Counted from the first letter of the stretch, positions 1 through 8,397 are shown. The stretch: DNA of 62,968 nucleotides from an uncultured Flavobacteriales bacterium (GCA_905479915.1 CAJQOH010000019.1:1-62968); one strand, 5' to 3'. A program made the numbers and translations. The notes: generated from the sequence alone by a model not told the origin.

Positions 1-1
1 T

Positions 2-124
2 GAAAATTTAGAAAATGTAAAAATCTGGCTACATGATTTTGTTAGAGACAACCTGACTAAAAAAGTTGTTGGAAGTATTACACATAATAACTTTTTTTTA
101 AACAACTTTTATAGCGTTTTTTGA
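2..124 (+). CDS. 3' end of an upstream gene (partial, unknown)
   Basis: An open frame enters from the left edge and stops at a TGA, giving the last 40 residues of a protein (ending NNFYSVF). No start codon lies inside the window. The segment is mixed hydrophobic and polar and shows no sorting tail or recognisable motif. It could also be a chance open frame in AT-rich DNA. It is kept because it ends a plausible 50 bases before the next gene on the same strand. Confidence 0.3.
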   Translation, partial: ENLENVKIWLHDFVRDNLTKKVVGSITHNNFFLNNFYSVF

Positions 125-177
125 AATTAACATGGTATAACCGTTTCCTGCTAAAGGAAGTTTAAAAAAGAAGAGAT

Positions 178-1710
178 ATGAGAAATATATTGTTAACTGT
201 AATGTTGTTATTCATTGGTAATGTTTTTGGTCAATGGACACAATTGGGAGATGAAATATTGGGTGCTAGTGATGGCAGTACAATTGGTTATTCGTTAGAC
301 TTGAGTGATGATGGAACTGTTGTCGCTATTGGAAGTGGTGGAGGTAACTATGTTAGTGTACATAAATGGGATGGTGTTAACTGGAATATAATGGGAGATA
401 CTATCGCAGAGAAAATTAGTGATGAGATTGTTGGTTATTCGGTAAGTTTAAGTGGAGATGGAAGCATTTTAGCGATAGGTGTGAAAAATGGAAAGGTTGC
501 CGGGATAGGTTACTATGGAAATATTAGAATTTATGAATGGAGTGGTTCTACCTGGGTTCAAAAAGGAACTGATATGGAAGGAACTTATGTTACCGGTTAT
601 TTAGGATGGTCAGTAGATATCAATTATGATGGTACTGTTGTGGTTGGAGGAGCAAATAATTTTCGTGTAAATGGTGTAAATAGAGCAGGTAGGGCTAGAG
701 TATTTGAATGGGATGGAGGAACATCTGACTGGGTACAAAGAGGCTCAGGTATTGATGGTTCAACGATGGGATTTTCCTATAATATAAGTGATTATTTTGG
801 AGAAGCTGCTAGCATAAATGATGCAGGAGATATTGTAGCTGTTGGTGCGCGAGGAAGAGATACGCTTGGTTTAACTGACTGTGGAGAAGCAAGAGTATTT
901 AAATGGGATGGATCAGCTTGGAGTGCCCATGGAGGAGTAATAACAGGTATTGATTCTTACGAACGGTTTGGAGAAGCCATTAGTTTAAGCTCTTCGGGAG
1001 ATACTCTTGCAATAGGTGGAGACTTAGGAGGAGGTGTTAATCAGTATGGTGTTACTAGGGTTTATTACTATGACACCGGAGTATGGACACAAGTTGGAAC
1101 AGATATTTTAGGGACAGAAGTTGGTGAAAGATCCAGTTTTACAATTGCACTATCGGGTAATGGTAAAAGGGTTGTTGTTGGTTCTAAGATTTATAGCCCT
1201 ACAATTTCTGGATTTAGAATTTCTGAAGTAGGTCGAACCAAAAGTTATGAGTGGAATGGAACAGCATGGGTGCAATATGGTATTACTATAGATGGTGCTA
1301 ATCTTCAAGATAATGAAGGGACTGGAGTAGCAATTAGTTATGATGGAGAGGTAGTGGCAAGTGGAGCTTATAGATATGATTCACTTATTGGAGGTCGAGT
1401 AGGGAATGATGGAGGTCGAGTTAGAATTTATGGTTTTGAGAACGTTGTATCTTATGTAAATACTACTCAAAAAAATTCCTTTTTAATTTACCCAAACCCT
1501 GTTAAAGATGTATTAACTGTTGTTTATGGTTCTGAGCGTATTGATGCGAATACTATTCAGCTGTTTAATGCATTAGGGCAGGAAGTTCGTCTGCCATTTA
1601 TTCAAAAAGAGAGTACGCTAGAATTTAATGTTTCTAAGTTGGAAAAAGGCATCTACTTTTTAAAGTATTTCAATGTAAAAGAAGAAAACTACAAGTTTAT
1701 TATTCAATAA
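178..1710 (+). CDS. Secreted beta-propeller-like protein with type A sorting tail
   Basis: This 510-residue exported protein starts with a signal peptide (ending NVFGQ, cleavage expected before the glutamine). Residues 20 to about 425 hold at least five or six repeats of a blade-like pattern: a stretch like 'SLDLSDDGTVVAIGS', then a motif like 'VHKWDGVNWN', repeated with 'YEWSGSTW', 'FEWDGG', 'FKWDGSAW' and 'YEWNGTAW'. Such repeats are typical of FG-GAP or kelch-like propellers. The C-terminus from about residue 430 is a type IX secretion tail: YPNP at 438-441, then a 'LFNALGQEV' strand and 'LEKGIYFLKYF'. The protein is therefore expected at the cell surface or outside, exported by the PorU/PorV machinery encoded later in the window. 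The ligand is unknown. Confidence 0.85.
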   Translation: MRNILLTVMLLFIGNVFGQWTQLGDEILGASDGSTIGYSLDLSDDGTVVAIGSGGGNYVSVHKWDGVNWNIMGDTIAEKISDEIVGYSVSLSGDGSILAIGVKNGKVAGIGYYGNIRIYEWSGSTWVQKGTDMEGTYVTGYLGWSVDINYDGTVVVGGANNFRVNGVNRAGRARVFEWDGGTSDWVQRGSGIDGSTMGFSYNISDYFGEAASINDAGDIVAVGARGRDTLGLTDCGEARVFKWDGSAWSAHGGVITGIDSYERFGEAISLSSSGDTLAIGGDLGGGVNQYGVTRVYYYDTGVWTQVGTDILGTEVGERSSFTIALSGNGKRVVVGSKIYSPTISGFRISEVGRTKSYEWNGTAWVQYGITIDGANLQDNEGTGVAISYDGEVVASGAYRYDSLIGGRVGNDGGRVRIYGFENVVSYVNTTQKNSFLIYPNPVKDVLTVVYGSERIDANTIQLFNALGQEVRLPFIQKESTLEFNVSKLEKGIYFLKYFNVKEENYKFIIQ

Positions 1711-1724
1711 TAATTTATTCAAAA

Positions 1725-1862
1725 ATGGAAGTATTTATAAAGACTATATATTCAAGTTTATACCGCAAAAAGAGCAATATATCGTTTCGGGAGCAATCGA
1801 TAATAGTTGCAATTACATTAACCAATATTGTTGTTGCAGTTGCAGTTCTCCTATTCACTTAA
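1725..1862 (+). CDS. Small single-pass membrane peptide, unknown
   Basis: A 45-residue frame begins MEVFIKTIYSSLYRKK, continues through a basic and polar stretch, and ends with a strongly hydrophobic helix (IIVAITLTNIVVAVAVLLF) next to the stop. This is the layout of a small tail-anchored or single-span membrane protein. It begins 14 bases after the preceding gene and ends 13 bases before the next likely start. No ribosome-binding site is visible, which is normal for Bacteroidota. Function unknown. It could instead be the remnant of a longer membrane protein. Confidence 0.4.
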   Translation: MEVFIKTIYSSLYRKKSNISFREQSIIVAITLTNIVVAVAVLLFT

Positions 1863-1875
1863 AACTAGTATAGCT

Positions 1876-2118
1876 ATGATACAAGTATCTGTTCGAAATA
1901 GAATGTTAAGAGTTTTGGTTTCTAAAAATGAGAAAATTGATTTAGTAAAAGCTAAAAAGATATTTCGTAAAGGAAGTCACATTATTAACCAACAAGCAAT
2001 CAGTAGAGTTGAAGTTGAATTGTACAACTTAAAACATATTGATAAAAGGACTTCTGAATATATAAATCAGGTAGTAGCAAAGTATAAGAAAAAGCATATT
2101 CATGTGATTAATAAGTGA
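1876..2118 (+). CDS. Small basic cytoplasmic protein, unknown
   Basis: From the ATG at 1876 this gives 80 residues starting MIQVSVRNRMLRVLVSKNE. An alternative in-frame non-ATG start lies 48 bases upstream but would overlap the small membrane peptide gene. The protein is rich in lysine and alternates predicted strands and helices ('VEVELYNLKHIDKRTSEYI' followed by 'VVAKYKKKHIHVI'), a spacing reminiscent of a STAS-like fold, but I cannot assign a family. There is no signal peptide. It probably shares a transcript with the 45-residue membrane peptide just upstream. Confidence 0.5.
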   Translation: MIQVSVRNRMLRVLVSKNEKIDLVKAKKIFRKGSHIINQQAISRVEVELYNLKHIDKRTSEYINQVVAKYKKKHIHVINK

Positions 2119-2173
2119 TCCTGAACTTTCAATTAATAGACTTCATTACTTAATACAAAGAATTAATATGGTT

Positions 2174-3580
2174 ATGAAAAAAGTATTTTTCACAATTTTT
2201 AGCTTTTTCCTTTTACTAAATATCAGTGCACAATTTCCTAGTTTGGTAAACAATGGGAGCTTTGAAGATAAAATAAGTTGCCCTACAAGTGCTAATAATT
2301 TTTATCTGGTTAAAGATTGGAAACGGCTTAGTTCTTCTCCAGATTATTTTCATAAGTGTTTTCAAAGTCCAATACATAATCAGGCAGGTATTCCGCTAAA
2401 TAATTTTGGGTATCAATACCCAAGAACAGATTCTGCCTATGCTGGTTTGATTGTAAAAATGATTCCTACCCCTACCCAAACCAATGTTGAAAATTATAGA
2501 GAGTACATTCAAACCAAATTGCCAGCTCCATTGGTTGTTGGAACAGAATATCAACTTACATTTTATGTTAGCGTTCCTGATTTTTATGAATATTCTACGG
2601 ATAAGATTAGTGGTTTATTTTCTACAGATTCTATTATGGGGTACTCACTTTCTGCCAATGCCTTAATTAGAAGAGCCCCTCAGGTAACCAATACAAATGG
2701 TGTAATTACCGATACATTAAATTGGACAAAAGTAAGTGGAGCTTTTGTAGCAGACTCATCTTATGAGTATTTAACTATTGGGAATTTTGCTACAGATAGC
2801 CTTACTCCTACACAAACAATAACACCAGGAGCACCAGGAAATACAGCTATCTATTTTTATATTGAGGATGTAGATTTGATTGAATTTTCACCTTTTATTC
2901 TTGGTGATACCATAATTTGCGCTGGAGATTCTACTACTTTAACTGTTTACAATGAGAGTATGCCAGCTTGGATAGATGCGTCTAATTCGACTATTGTTCT
3001 TTCTAACGATTCTGTAATAATGGTATCACCAACAGTTACTACCAAATACTTGGTGTATGGAGCTGTTGATACTACTGAAATAACAGTGTACGTGAACAAT
3101 TACCCTCAAATAAATTTAGGGAATGAAATTGAATTGTGCCAAGGAGATAGTGTCGTATTAAATGTATCCAATTCTGGAGCTGCGTATTTATGGCAAGATA
3201 ATTCCATGGATTCGATCTTTACAGTAAATACTGGAGGGTTATTTTCTGTTGAGGTTAACAGCAACGGGTGTATATCATTAGACTCCGTTGCTGTTACAAT
3301 TGTTGATTGTGATACCGTAGTATTGGAACTCCCAAATGTGTTTACTCCGAATAACGATGGACTTAATGATCAATTTCTTCCTATCAAGAGTTTAGGGATA
3401 GTGCAAATGCATACCGTAATTTACAATAGATGGGGTACTCTACTCTATGAAACAGACGACTTGGCCATTAATTGGAGTCCAATAGATAGTAGTGATGGAA
3501 CTTATTTTTGGATGATCAATTATACAGATATTTATGGAGAGAATAAAGATATACAAGGCATTGTAACTTTATTGAAGTAA
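2174..3580 (+). CDS. Secreted adhesin-like protein with type B (CHU_C) sorting tail
   Basis: A 468-residue exported protein. The ATG at 2174 gives a clean signal peptide (MKKVFFTIFSFFLLLNISAQ); an ATG two codons upstream is also possible. Residues about 22-240 look like the beta-sandwich seen at the start of many Bacteroidota surface proteins ('LVNNGSFEDKISCP', later a 'YEYLTIGNF' strand). Then come Ig-like stretches around 'ILGDTIICAGDSTTL' and 'IELCQGDSVVLNVSNSG'. The C-terminus is a gliding-motility-associated type B domain: 'FTPNNDGLNDQF', then 'IYNRWGTLLYET' and 'DGTYFWMINY'. It is predicted to be delivered to the surface by type IX secretion. Confidence 0.85.
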   Translation: MKKVFFTIFSFFLLLNISAQFPSLVNNGSFEDKISCPTSANNFYLVKDWKRLSSSPDYFHKCFQSPIHNQAGIPLNNFGYQYPRTDSAYAGLIVKMIPTPTQTNVENYREYIQTKLPAPLVVGTEYQLTFYVSVPDFYEYSTDKISGLFSTDSIMGYSLSANALIRRAPQVTNTNGVITDTLNWTKVSGAFVADSSYEYLTIGNFATDSLTPTQTITPGAPGNTAIYFYIEDVDLIEFSPFILGDTIICAGDSTTLTVYNESMPAWIDASNSTIVLSNDSVIMVSPTVTTKYLVYGAVDTTEITVYVNNYPQINLGNEIELCQGDSVVLNVSNSGAAYLWQDNSMDSIFTVNTGGLFSVEVNSNGCISLDSVAVTIVDCDTVVLELPNVFTPNNDGLNDQFLPIKSLGIVQMHTVIYNRWGTLLYETDDLAINWSPIDSSDGTYFWMINYTDIYGENKDIQGIVTLLK

Positions 3581-3684
3581 GTATCTTTTCGCTTAAGTAC
3601 ACGATATAGAATCTCCATTCCAATAAAAATTCCAATCTTCTTCACAAATCAAAAAGGACTTAAAAGGGTCTAAGATAAAAGCAC

Positions 3685-3692
3685 TATATTTG
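3685..3692 (+). promoter_or_regulatory. Candidate -7 element upstream of cysC
   Basis: TATATTTG fits the Bacteroidota -7 consensus TAnnTTTG exactly and lies about 120 bases upstream of cysC, in a gap of some 230 bases that otherwise holds nothing I can name. No convincing -33 TTTG is seen at the right distance, so the call is tentative. Confidence 0.3.
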
Positions 3693-3812
3693 AGAAATAG
3701 AGCTAATTCTGTTGTATAAATTGATTGGAGAGCGAAATATTTTCTTAAAATAATACACTTTAAAGTAGTAGAATAGTAGAAGTATCTTCAGTTTATTTTT
3801 TGGATTATAGGG

Positions 3813-4358
3813 ATGGTAAATGATTTTAAAAGTAAAGGAAAAGTGATATGGCTCACTGGACTTTCAGGTTCAGGAAAGACAACTTTGGCAAATGGTTTAC
3901 AGGAAATTTTGGGAGAGAAAAAAATTTCAACAAAAAGCTTAGATGGAGATGTTATTAGAACTGGACTTAGTAAAGATTTAGGTTTTCTTGAAAAAGATAG
4001 AGATGAAAACATTCGAAGAGTAGCTGAAGTTTCAAAATTGTTTTCTGATTTAGGCATCATCACTATAAATAGTTTTATAAGTCCTACAAAAAAAATGAGA
4101 GATCAGGTAAGGTCTATCGTAGGAGATTGTTTTGTGGAAGTTTATGTGAATACACCATTAAACATTTGTGAATTAAGGGATGTTAAAGGCTTATATGCAA
4201 AGGCTCGAAAAGGAGAGATAAAAAACTTTACAGGCATAGATTCAGTATATGAAGTTCCTCTAAATCCTGATATAGAAATAGCAACTGAAGGTAAAACAGT
4301 TCAAGAATCGATTGAAGAATTGGCTGAGTGTATTATCACTATTTTAAATAAGAGTTAG
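3813..4358 (+). CDS. cysC: Adenylylsulfate kinase CysC
   Basis: CysC phosphorylates adenosine 5'-phosphosulfate to PAPS, the activated sulfate used for reduction or for sulfotransferases. The 181-residue protein has the P-loop GLSGSGKT at residues 16-23, the 'LDGDVIRTGLSKDLGF' segment and the 'FISPTKKMRDQVR' substrate loop typical of APS kinases. It is a free-standing kinase, not fused to CysN. It opens a tight operon: cysD starts one base after its stop and cysN follows. No PAPS reductase or sulfite reductase gene is in the window. Confidence 0.93.
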   Translation: MVNDFKSKGKVIWLTGLSGSGKTTLANGLQEILGEKKISTKSLDGDVIRTGLSKDLGFLEKDRDENIRRVAEVSKLFSDLGIITINSFISPTKKMRDQVRSIVGDCFVEVYVNTPLNICELRDVKGLYAKARKGEIKNFTGIDSVYEVPLNPDIEIATEGKTVQESIEELAECIITILNKS

Positions 4359-4359
4359 C

Positions 4360-5265
4360 ATGAAATCGTATAGATTAACACATTTACAGGAATTAGAAGC
4401 CGAAGCTATTTTTGTTTTAAGAGAAGTAGCTGCTCAGTTTGAACATTCTGCGTTATTGTTTTCTGGAGGGAAAGACTCTGTAGTGATGGCTCATTTGGCT
4501 AAGAAAGCCTTTTTTCCAGCAGAAATTCCTTTTTCGTTAATTCATATAGATACAGGTCATAATTTTAAAGAGACCATTGAGTTTCGAGACAATTACATCA
4601 AAAAGAACAATTTTAAATTAATTATTGGTTCTGTTCAACAATCAATAGATGAAGGTGATTTAACAGAAGAAGTTGGGTTTGATGCCAGTAGAAATGCATT
4701 GCAATCAATTACCTTGTTGGATGTGATTAAAAAAAATAGTTTTGATTGTGTTATGGGGGGCGCTAGGAGAGATGAAGAAAAATCAAGGGCAAAAGAAAGG
4801 TTTTTTTCTCATAGAGATGAGTTAGGACAATGGGACCCAAAAAGCCAACGGCCAGAATTGTGGAATGTTTTTAATGGGAAGAAAAAAGCAGGAGAGCATT
4901 TCAGGGTTTTCCCGATAAGTAATTGGACTGAAATGGATGTGTGGCAATATATCCTTGCAGAAAATATTGAAATTCCATCTATTTATTTTGCACATAAAAG
5001 AGCGGTTTTTTTAAGAGATGGAGTTACCATGGCTGCATCTGAATTTATTACACGAAGAGATACCGAAAAAGTATTTGAGGAAGAAATAAGGTTTAGAACG
5101 ATTGGAGATGTTACCTGTACAGGGGCAGTTGTCTCGTCTGCAAATTCGGTAGAAAAAATTATTGAAGAAGTTGCTGCCACTAGAACTACAGAAAGAGGAA
5201 ATAGAGCCGATGATAAACGATCAGAATCGGCTATGGAAGATAGAAAAAAGGAAGGTTACTTTTAA
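4360..5265 (+). CDS. cysD: Sulfate adenylyltransferase subunit 2 CysD
   Basis: CysD is the catalytic ATP-pyrophosphatase subunit of ATP sulfurylase. With the GTPase CysN it makes adenosine phosphosulfate from ATP and sulfate. The 301-residue length is normal. The N-type PP-loop 'LLFSGGKDSVVMAHLA' is near residue 32, and the conserved end 'SESAMEDRKKEGYF' is present. The gene is sandwiched between cysC and cysN with spacers of 1 and 16 bases, so the three are surely co-transcribed. Confidence 0.95.
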   Translation: MKSYRLTHLQELEAEAIFVLREVAAQFEHSALLFSGGKDSVVMAHLAKKAFFPAEIPFSLIHIDTGHNFKETIEFRDNYIKKNNFKLIIGSVQQSIDEGDLTEEVGFDASRNALQSITLLDVIKKNSFDCVMGGARRDEEKSRAKERFFSHRDELGQWDPKSQRPELWNVFNGKKKAGEHFRVFPISNWTEMDVWQYILAENIEIPSIYFAHKRAVFLRDGVTMAASEFITRRDTEKVFEEEIRFRTIGDVTCTGAVVSSANSVEKIIEEVAATRTTERGNRADDKRSESAMEDRKKEGYF

Positions 5266-5281
5266 GGAATAACAATTTATA

Positions 5282-6544
5282 ATGAAGAATTCGTACTTGA
5301 ATATGGAGTTAATGCGATTTTCAACAGCAGGAAATGTTGATGATGGTAAGAGTACTTTGATCGGGAGATTATTGTATGATTCTAAAGCAATTTTTCAAGA
5401 TCAGTATGAATCTATTCAAGAGATTAGCCTAAGAAATGGAGAGGAGCAAGTTAATTTAGCCCTTTTAACTGATGGGCTTAAAGAGGAAAGAGAGCAGGGT
5501 ATTACTATTGATGTTGCGTACCGATATTTTGCTACTCCAAAAAGAAAATTCATTATTGCTGATACTCCAGGACATTTTCAGTACACCAAAAATATGGTAA
5601 CAGGTGCATCTACCTGTAACTTATCGATAATTTTAATAGATGCCAGAAAAGGGATTGTAGAGCAAACGAAGAGACATGCATTTATTGCGTCATTATTAGG
5701 CGTACCTCATTTAATATTTGCAATTAATAAAATGGATTTGGTGGAGTTTGATGCGGATACTTTTTACCAGATAAAATCTGAAATAGAAAGTTTTGTTGCA
5801 AAATTGAATGTGAAAGATATTCAGTTTGTTCCTATAAGTGCTCTTAAGGGAGACAATGTTGTAGAGGAATCTAAGAATATGGATTGGTATAGAGGAGGAA
5901 CTTTGATGTATCTTTTAGAGAATGTGCATGTAGGAAGTGATTATAATCATGTTGATTGTAGATTTCCAGTTCAACATGTTATTAGATCTCAATCAAGTGA
6001 AGCTCCTGATTATTGCGGGTATGCAGGTAGAGTTTTTGGAGGCGTTTTTAAGAAAGGAGATGAAGTGGTGGTATTGCCTTCTGGGGAGTCTTCAAAAATT
6101 AATACAATTAAGCTTGCTGAAAAATCTATTGAGGAAGCGTTTGCTCCAATGTCTGTTTCAATGACTTTAGAAGATAATTTGGATGTAAGTAGGGGAGATA
6201 TGATTGTTAGAGTAAGCAACAAGCCTACTGTTAGTGAAGATATAGAAGTAATTTTTGTTTGGTTAAGTGAAGAGCCCTTAAACTCAACAAAGAAGTACAT
6301 CGTTAAACACTCCTCAAATGAAGTGAAATGTTCTATAAAAGAGATGAGGTACAAAATAGATATTAATACTTTACACCGACTTCAAGAGGATAAGGTGGTT
6401 GAGATGAATGACATTGCACGAATAGCAATAGTAACATCAAAACCATTGTTGTTTGATCGATACGAGAGAAATAGAAATACGGGTAGCCTTATTTTAATTG
6501 ATGAGGCAACCAATAAAACTGTTGCGGCAGGAATGATTGTTTAG
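5282..6544 (+). CDS. cysN: Sulfate adenylyltransferase subunit 1 CysN (GTPase)
   Basis: CysN is the EF-Tu-like GTPase that drives ATP sulfurylase. G1 ('GNVDDGKSTLIGRLLYDSK'), G3 ('DTPGHFQYTKNM') and G4 ('NKMD') motifs lie in the first 170 residues, followed by translation-factor-like beta-barrel domains. At 420 residues it is the stand-alone form without a CysC fusion, consistent with the separate cysC two genes upstream. It is the last gene before the REP-like element and the tRNA-Phe island. Confidence 0.95.
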   Translation: MKNSYLNMELMRFSTAGNVDDGKSTLIGRLLYDSKAIFQDQYESIQEISLRNGEEQVNLALLTDGLKEEREQGITIDVAYRYFATPKRKFIIADTPGHFQYTKNMVTGASTCNLSIILIDARKGIVEQTKRHAFIASLLGVPHLIFAINKMDLVEFDADTFYQIKSEIESFVAKLNVKDIQFVPISALKGDNVVEESKNMDWYRGGTLMYLLENVHVGSDYNHVDCRFPVQHVIRSQSSEAPDYCGYAGRVFGGVFKKGDEVVVLPSGESSKINTIKLAEKSIEEAFAPMSVSMTLEDNLDVSRGDMIVRVSNKPTVSEDIEVIFVWLSEEPLNSTKKYIVKHSSNEVKCSIKEMRYKIDINTLHRLQEDKVVEMNDIARIAIVTSKPLLFDRYERNRNTGSLILIDEATNKTVAAGMIV

Positions 6545-6579
6545 TTATTTTTGTAAAAATGTCAAAAAGCTCCACTCCT

Positions 6580-6707
6580 GTCATTCTGAACTAAATTTAT
6601 TAATCGCTTTAGCGGTTTAAATAAATGACGTGATGAATCTTATGCATAGATACTTCATGTTGTTTTATAACCAAGCAGAGCTTGGGCAAAACTTCATTCA
6701 GTATGAC
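6580..6707. repeat. REP-like element with inverted ends
   Basis: The stretch begins GTCATTCTGAA and ends TTCAGTATGAC, an inverted pair with one mismatch about 106 bases apart. The inner sequence has a short palindrome (ATTAATCGCTTTAGCGGTTTA region). Palindromes starting GTCATNCTGA are common between genes in Bacteroidota genomes. It sits between cysN and the left end of the island and shows no open frame. A half-copy of the same motif lies at 47,580. Confidence 0.4.
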
Positions 6708-6718
6708 GTTTCTAAACT

Positions 6719-6753
6719 AAAAAATCCTCAACTACCTAGTAGTTAAGGCTTTT
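6719..6753 (-). terminator. Rho-independent terminator after the truncated tRNA-Phe
   Basis: Read on the minus strand, a 10-bp stem (one G-T wobble) with a 3-base loop is followed by six T. It lies directly downstream of the truncated tRNA-Phe copy. It resembles the terminator behind the intact tRNA in its outer bases (CCTC/AAGG) but has a different inner stem. Confidence 0.7.
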
Positions 6754-6802
6754 AGTGAGTGGTGCCTCCAGGAATCGAACCAGGGACACATGGATTTTCA
6801 GT
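6745..6802 (-). repeat. Left attachment-site repeat: truncated tRNA-Phe 3' part
   Basis: This is a perfect 58-bp copy of 27556-27613. Bases 6760-6802 (minus strand) are the tRNA-Phe 3' part from inside the anticodon loop through the T arm to the discriminator base. The 5' half of the tRNA is missing here, so it cannot make a functional tRNA. The match ends at base 6802, within the anticodon region, a common crossover point for tyrosine recombinases. Confidence 0.9.
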
Positions 6803-6816
6803 GCACCGCACTGAAA
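6796..6816. repeat. Perfect 9+9-bp inverted repeat at left island edge
   Basis: TTTCAGTGC, a 3-base spacer ACC, then GCACTGAAA. The left arm lies partly inside the 58-bp repeat and the right arm in island DNA. This is the form of a tyrosine-recombinase core site with a short overlap. At the intact tRNA the right arm is absent, as expected if this end carries the recombined attP-side arm. Confidence 0.6.
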
Positions 6817-6882
6817 GCCCATTTTGTCTCGCAAGTATTGTTATTGTTGATGTGTAGTGATTTGAGTTAAAAAGGTAAATAC

Positions 6883-6933
6883 TCCACTCTTGTGCGATTT
6901 TGTGCGGATTAGTCCACTCTAGATTCCACTCCG
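6883..6933 (+). repeat. TCCACTCCG-type short repeats, left end of island
   Basis: TCCACTCTT (6883), TCCACTCTA (6913) and TCCACTCCG (6925) lie within 50 bases. The exact 9-mer TCCACTCCG recurs twice at the right end of the island (27480 and 27502), all in one orientation. Clustered direct repeats just inside both ends suggest arm-type recombinase sites. The roughly 150-base gap here holds no convincing gene. Confidence 0.35.
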
Positions 6934-6956
6934 CATAATTCATACCGCTACTGATG

Positions 6957-7475
6957 TTATGGTTGAATTTCCTCTATTTGCTTACCATTAATATATTTGT
7001 CAATCCACTTTCTTGCTTCCTTTTTAAGGATTTGTTCTATATTGTTCAAATCAGCTCCGTCAAAATAGTAATTCACTCCAATTTCTTCAAGTTCACTCCA
7101 GCCGTGATGTAATAGGTAAAAGTCCATAATTCTGGAATCAAAGCCATACTCAATGCATAGTTGACTCAAAGAATATAAATAATCACGAATCGAGTTATTT
7201 CTTAAAATTTCTGACAAGAGAAAGTGAGCTTTAGCAATCATAGCATCATCACATTCAAGTTCCTCTATTCCTAACTCGTTTAGGACTGCAGTTAAATATG
7301 GGCTGACTTCATACTTCTCAATCGGTTCCGAAAATGAAGCTAACATTAAAATATTATCAGTTTCTTTTCCTTGTCGAATCAAATTGATAGCCCAGTCAAC
7401 AGCTAATTTGTAATTGAAAGGGTCTAATGCCTTGTGGCATTGAATTAACTTTAATATTTCTTCTTTTTCGGTCAT
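6957..7475 (-). CDS. Hypothetical cytoplasmic protein, possible immunity protein
   Basis: A 172-residue soluble, acidic, mostly helical protein without a signal peptide. Recognisable stretches are 'FNYKLAVDWAINLIRQGKE', 'ILMLASFSEPIEKYEVSPYL' and a C-terminal 'ARKWIDKYINGK'. I cannot assign a family with certainty. The size, acidity and position beside RraB-DUF695 and SUKH genes fit a polymorphic-toxin immunity protein, but that is inference from neighbours. It is the first gene inside the left end of the island and the last of a seven-kilobase leftward block. Confidence 0.65.
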   Translation of the reverse strand: MTEKEEILKLIQCHKALDPFNYKLAVDWAINLIRQGKETDNILMLASFSEPIEKYEVSPYLTAVLNELGIEELECDDAMIAKAHFLLSEILRNNSIRDYLYSLSQLCIEYGFDSRIMDFYLLHHGWSELEEIGVNYYFDGADLNNIEQILKKEARKWIDKYINGKQIEEIQP

Positions 7476-7515
7476 TTTTTGATTGCCAGCAACGATTTGA
7501 GTATTGGTAGTGGTT

Positions 7516-8373
7516 TTATTCTTTGGGCATTTTCTTTATAAATTCATTGTATAAATCCCAAGACTTATCAGTAACGATTTCATAATCAAAAGGTCTTTGT
7601 TGATTGGAATTTTTTATCAATTTCATTATTTCATTCGCCCCAACATTGTCATTAGTTACAATATAAAAATTTCGTATCCCTTTATGAGTATCCCGAAAAA
7701 CATAGTAATTTTTAATTTTGTTTTGAGTCAAATTATTTTCTATAAAATATTCAAAGTTGTCTAACTTTTCAAGTTCGCCATCTGTCGGCAACATCACTTT
7801 ATTCTCTTTTTCATATAATGTTGAAACTTTGATGAAATAATAAAATTCATCTTTGTGAGGAAACCTGTCAAATGCTGTATTACCAATTAACAAACAAGGG
7901 AAATTATCTTTTTGATAATCAAGAGTTTTATATTCTTCTGGAACTGCATAAGTGTCTCTTTCAATTGCTTTGTCTTTGTCAACATTGCCAACATCAAAAC
8001 CGTCATATGTTATTTTATATTTTTCAGCAATTTCATATAATTGTGTGTTAAGGTCAAATAAAGATTTTGAGTTGTGTATTTCTTTTCTTTCTAAATGCAG
8101 CCAATAACTTTTGTCATCTGCTTGAAAGGTCTCAACAAATTCAAGTTTTTGGCTTTTGAGTTCATTTGTTATTTGTTCAAATTTATCTTTTTTGTCTGAA
8201 GTGAAAAAATAGCCCCAAAGCATAGTTTCATCAGTATCAACTCCATTCTCTTTCATATTAGAAAACATAGTGTCAATTTTTTCTAAGGGTATTTTTTCAG
8301 ATTCAATTTGTGATTTTGTGTCTCCACAGCCAAAAAAGCTAAGTATAAAAGTCCACATAAGTATTTTCTTCAT
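7516..8373 (-). CDS. RraB-DUF695 domain lipoprotein
   Basis: A 285-residue lipoprotein (lipobox FFGC, Cys16). Residues about 45-130 match the RraB (ribonuclease E inhibitor) fold: 'MLWGYFFTSDKKDKFEQ', 'YWLHLERKEIH', 'YDGFDVG'. Residues about 150-280 resemble DUF695 ('LPTDGELEKLDNFEYFIE', 'NFYIVTNDN', 'YEIVTDKSWDLYNEF'). RraB and DUF695 often occur fused in proteins of unknown function. Here the pair is exported and lipid-anchored, so a role on RNase E itself is unlikely. The neighbourhood of SUKH proteins suggests toxin immunity in the periplasm. Assignment of the domains is from remembered family patterns. Confidence 0.75.
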   Translation of the reverse strand: MKKILMWTFILSFFGCGDTKSQIESEKIPLEKIDTMFSNMKENGVDTDETMLWGYFFTSDKKDKFEQITNELKSQKLEFVETFQADDKSYWLHLERKEIHNSKSLFDLNTQLYEIAEKYKITYDGFDVGNVDKDKAIERDTYAVPEEYKTLDYQKDNFPCLLIGNTAFDRFPHKDEFYYFIKVSTLYEKENKVMLPTDGELEKLDNFEYFIENNLTQNKIKNYYVFRDTHKGIRNFYIVTNDNVGANEIMKLIKNSNQQRPFDYEIVTDKSWDLYNEFIKKMPKE

Positions 8374-8397
8374 TATTAAATGTAATGCTATTATTAT

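Noticed and set aside
178-3580. Type IX substrates as part of the island
   Set aside because: They lie outside the left repeat and carry sorting tails that island proteins lack.
3788-4063. Minus-strand open frame opposite cysC
   Set aside because: It is the antisense shadow of a clear cysC gene.
6752-6943. A 63-residue minus-strand open frame across the left att repeat
   Set aside because: It runs through the truncated tRNA sequence and the recombination repeats; its protein has no natural look.
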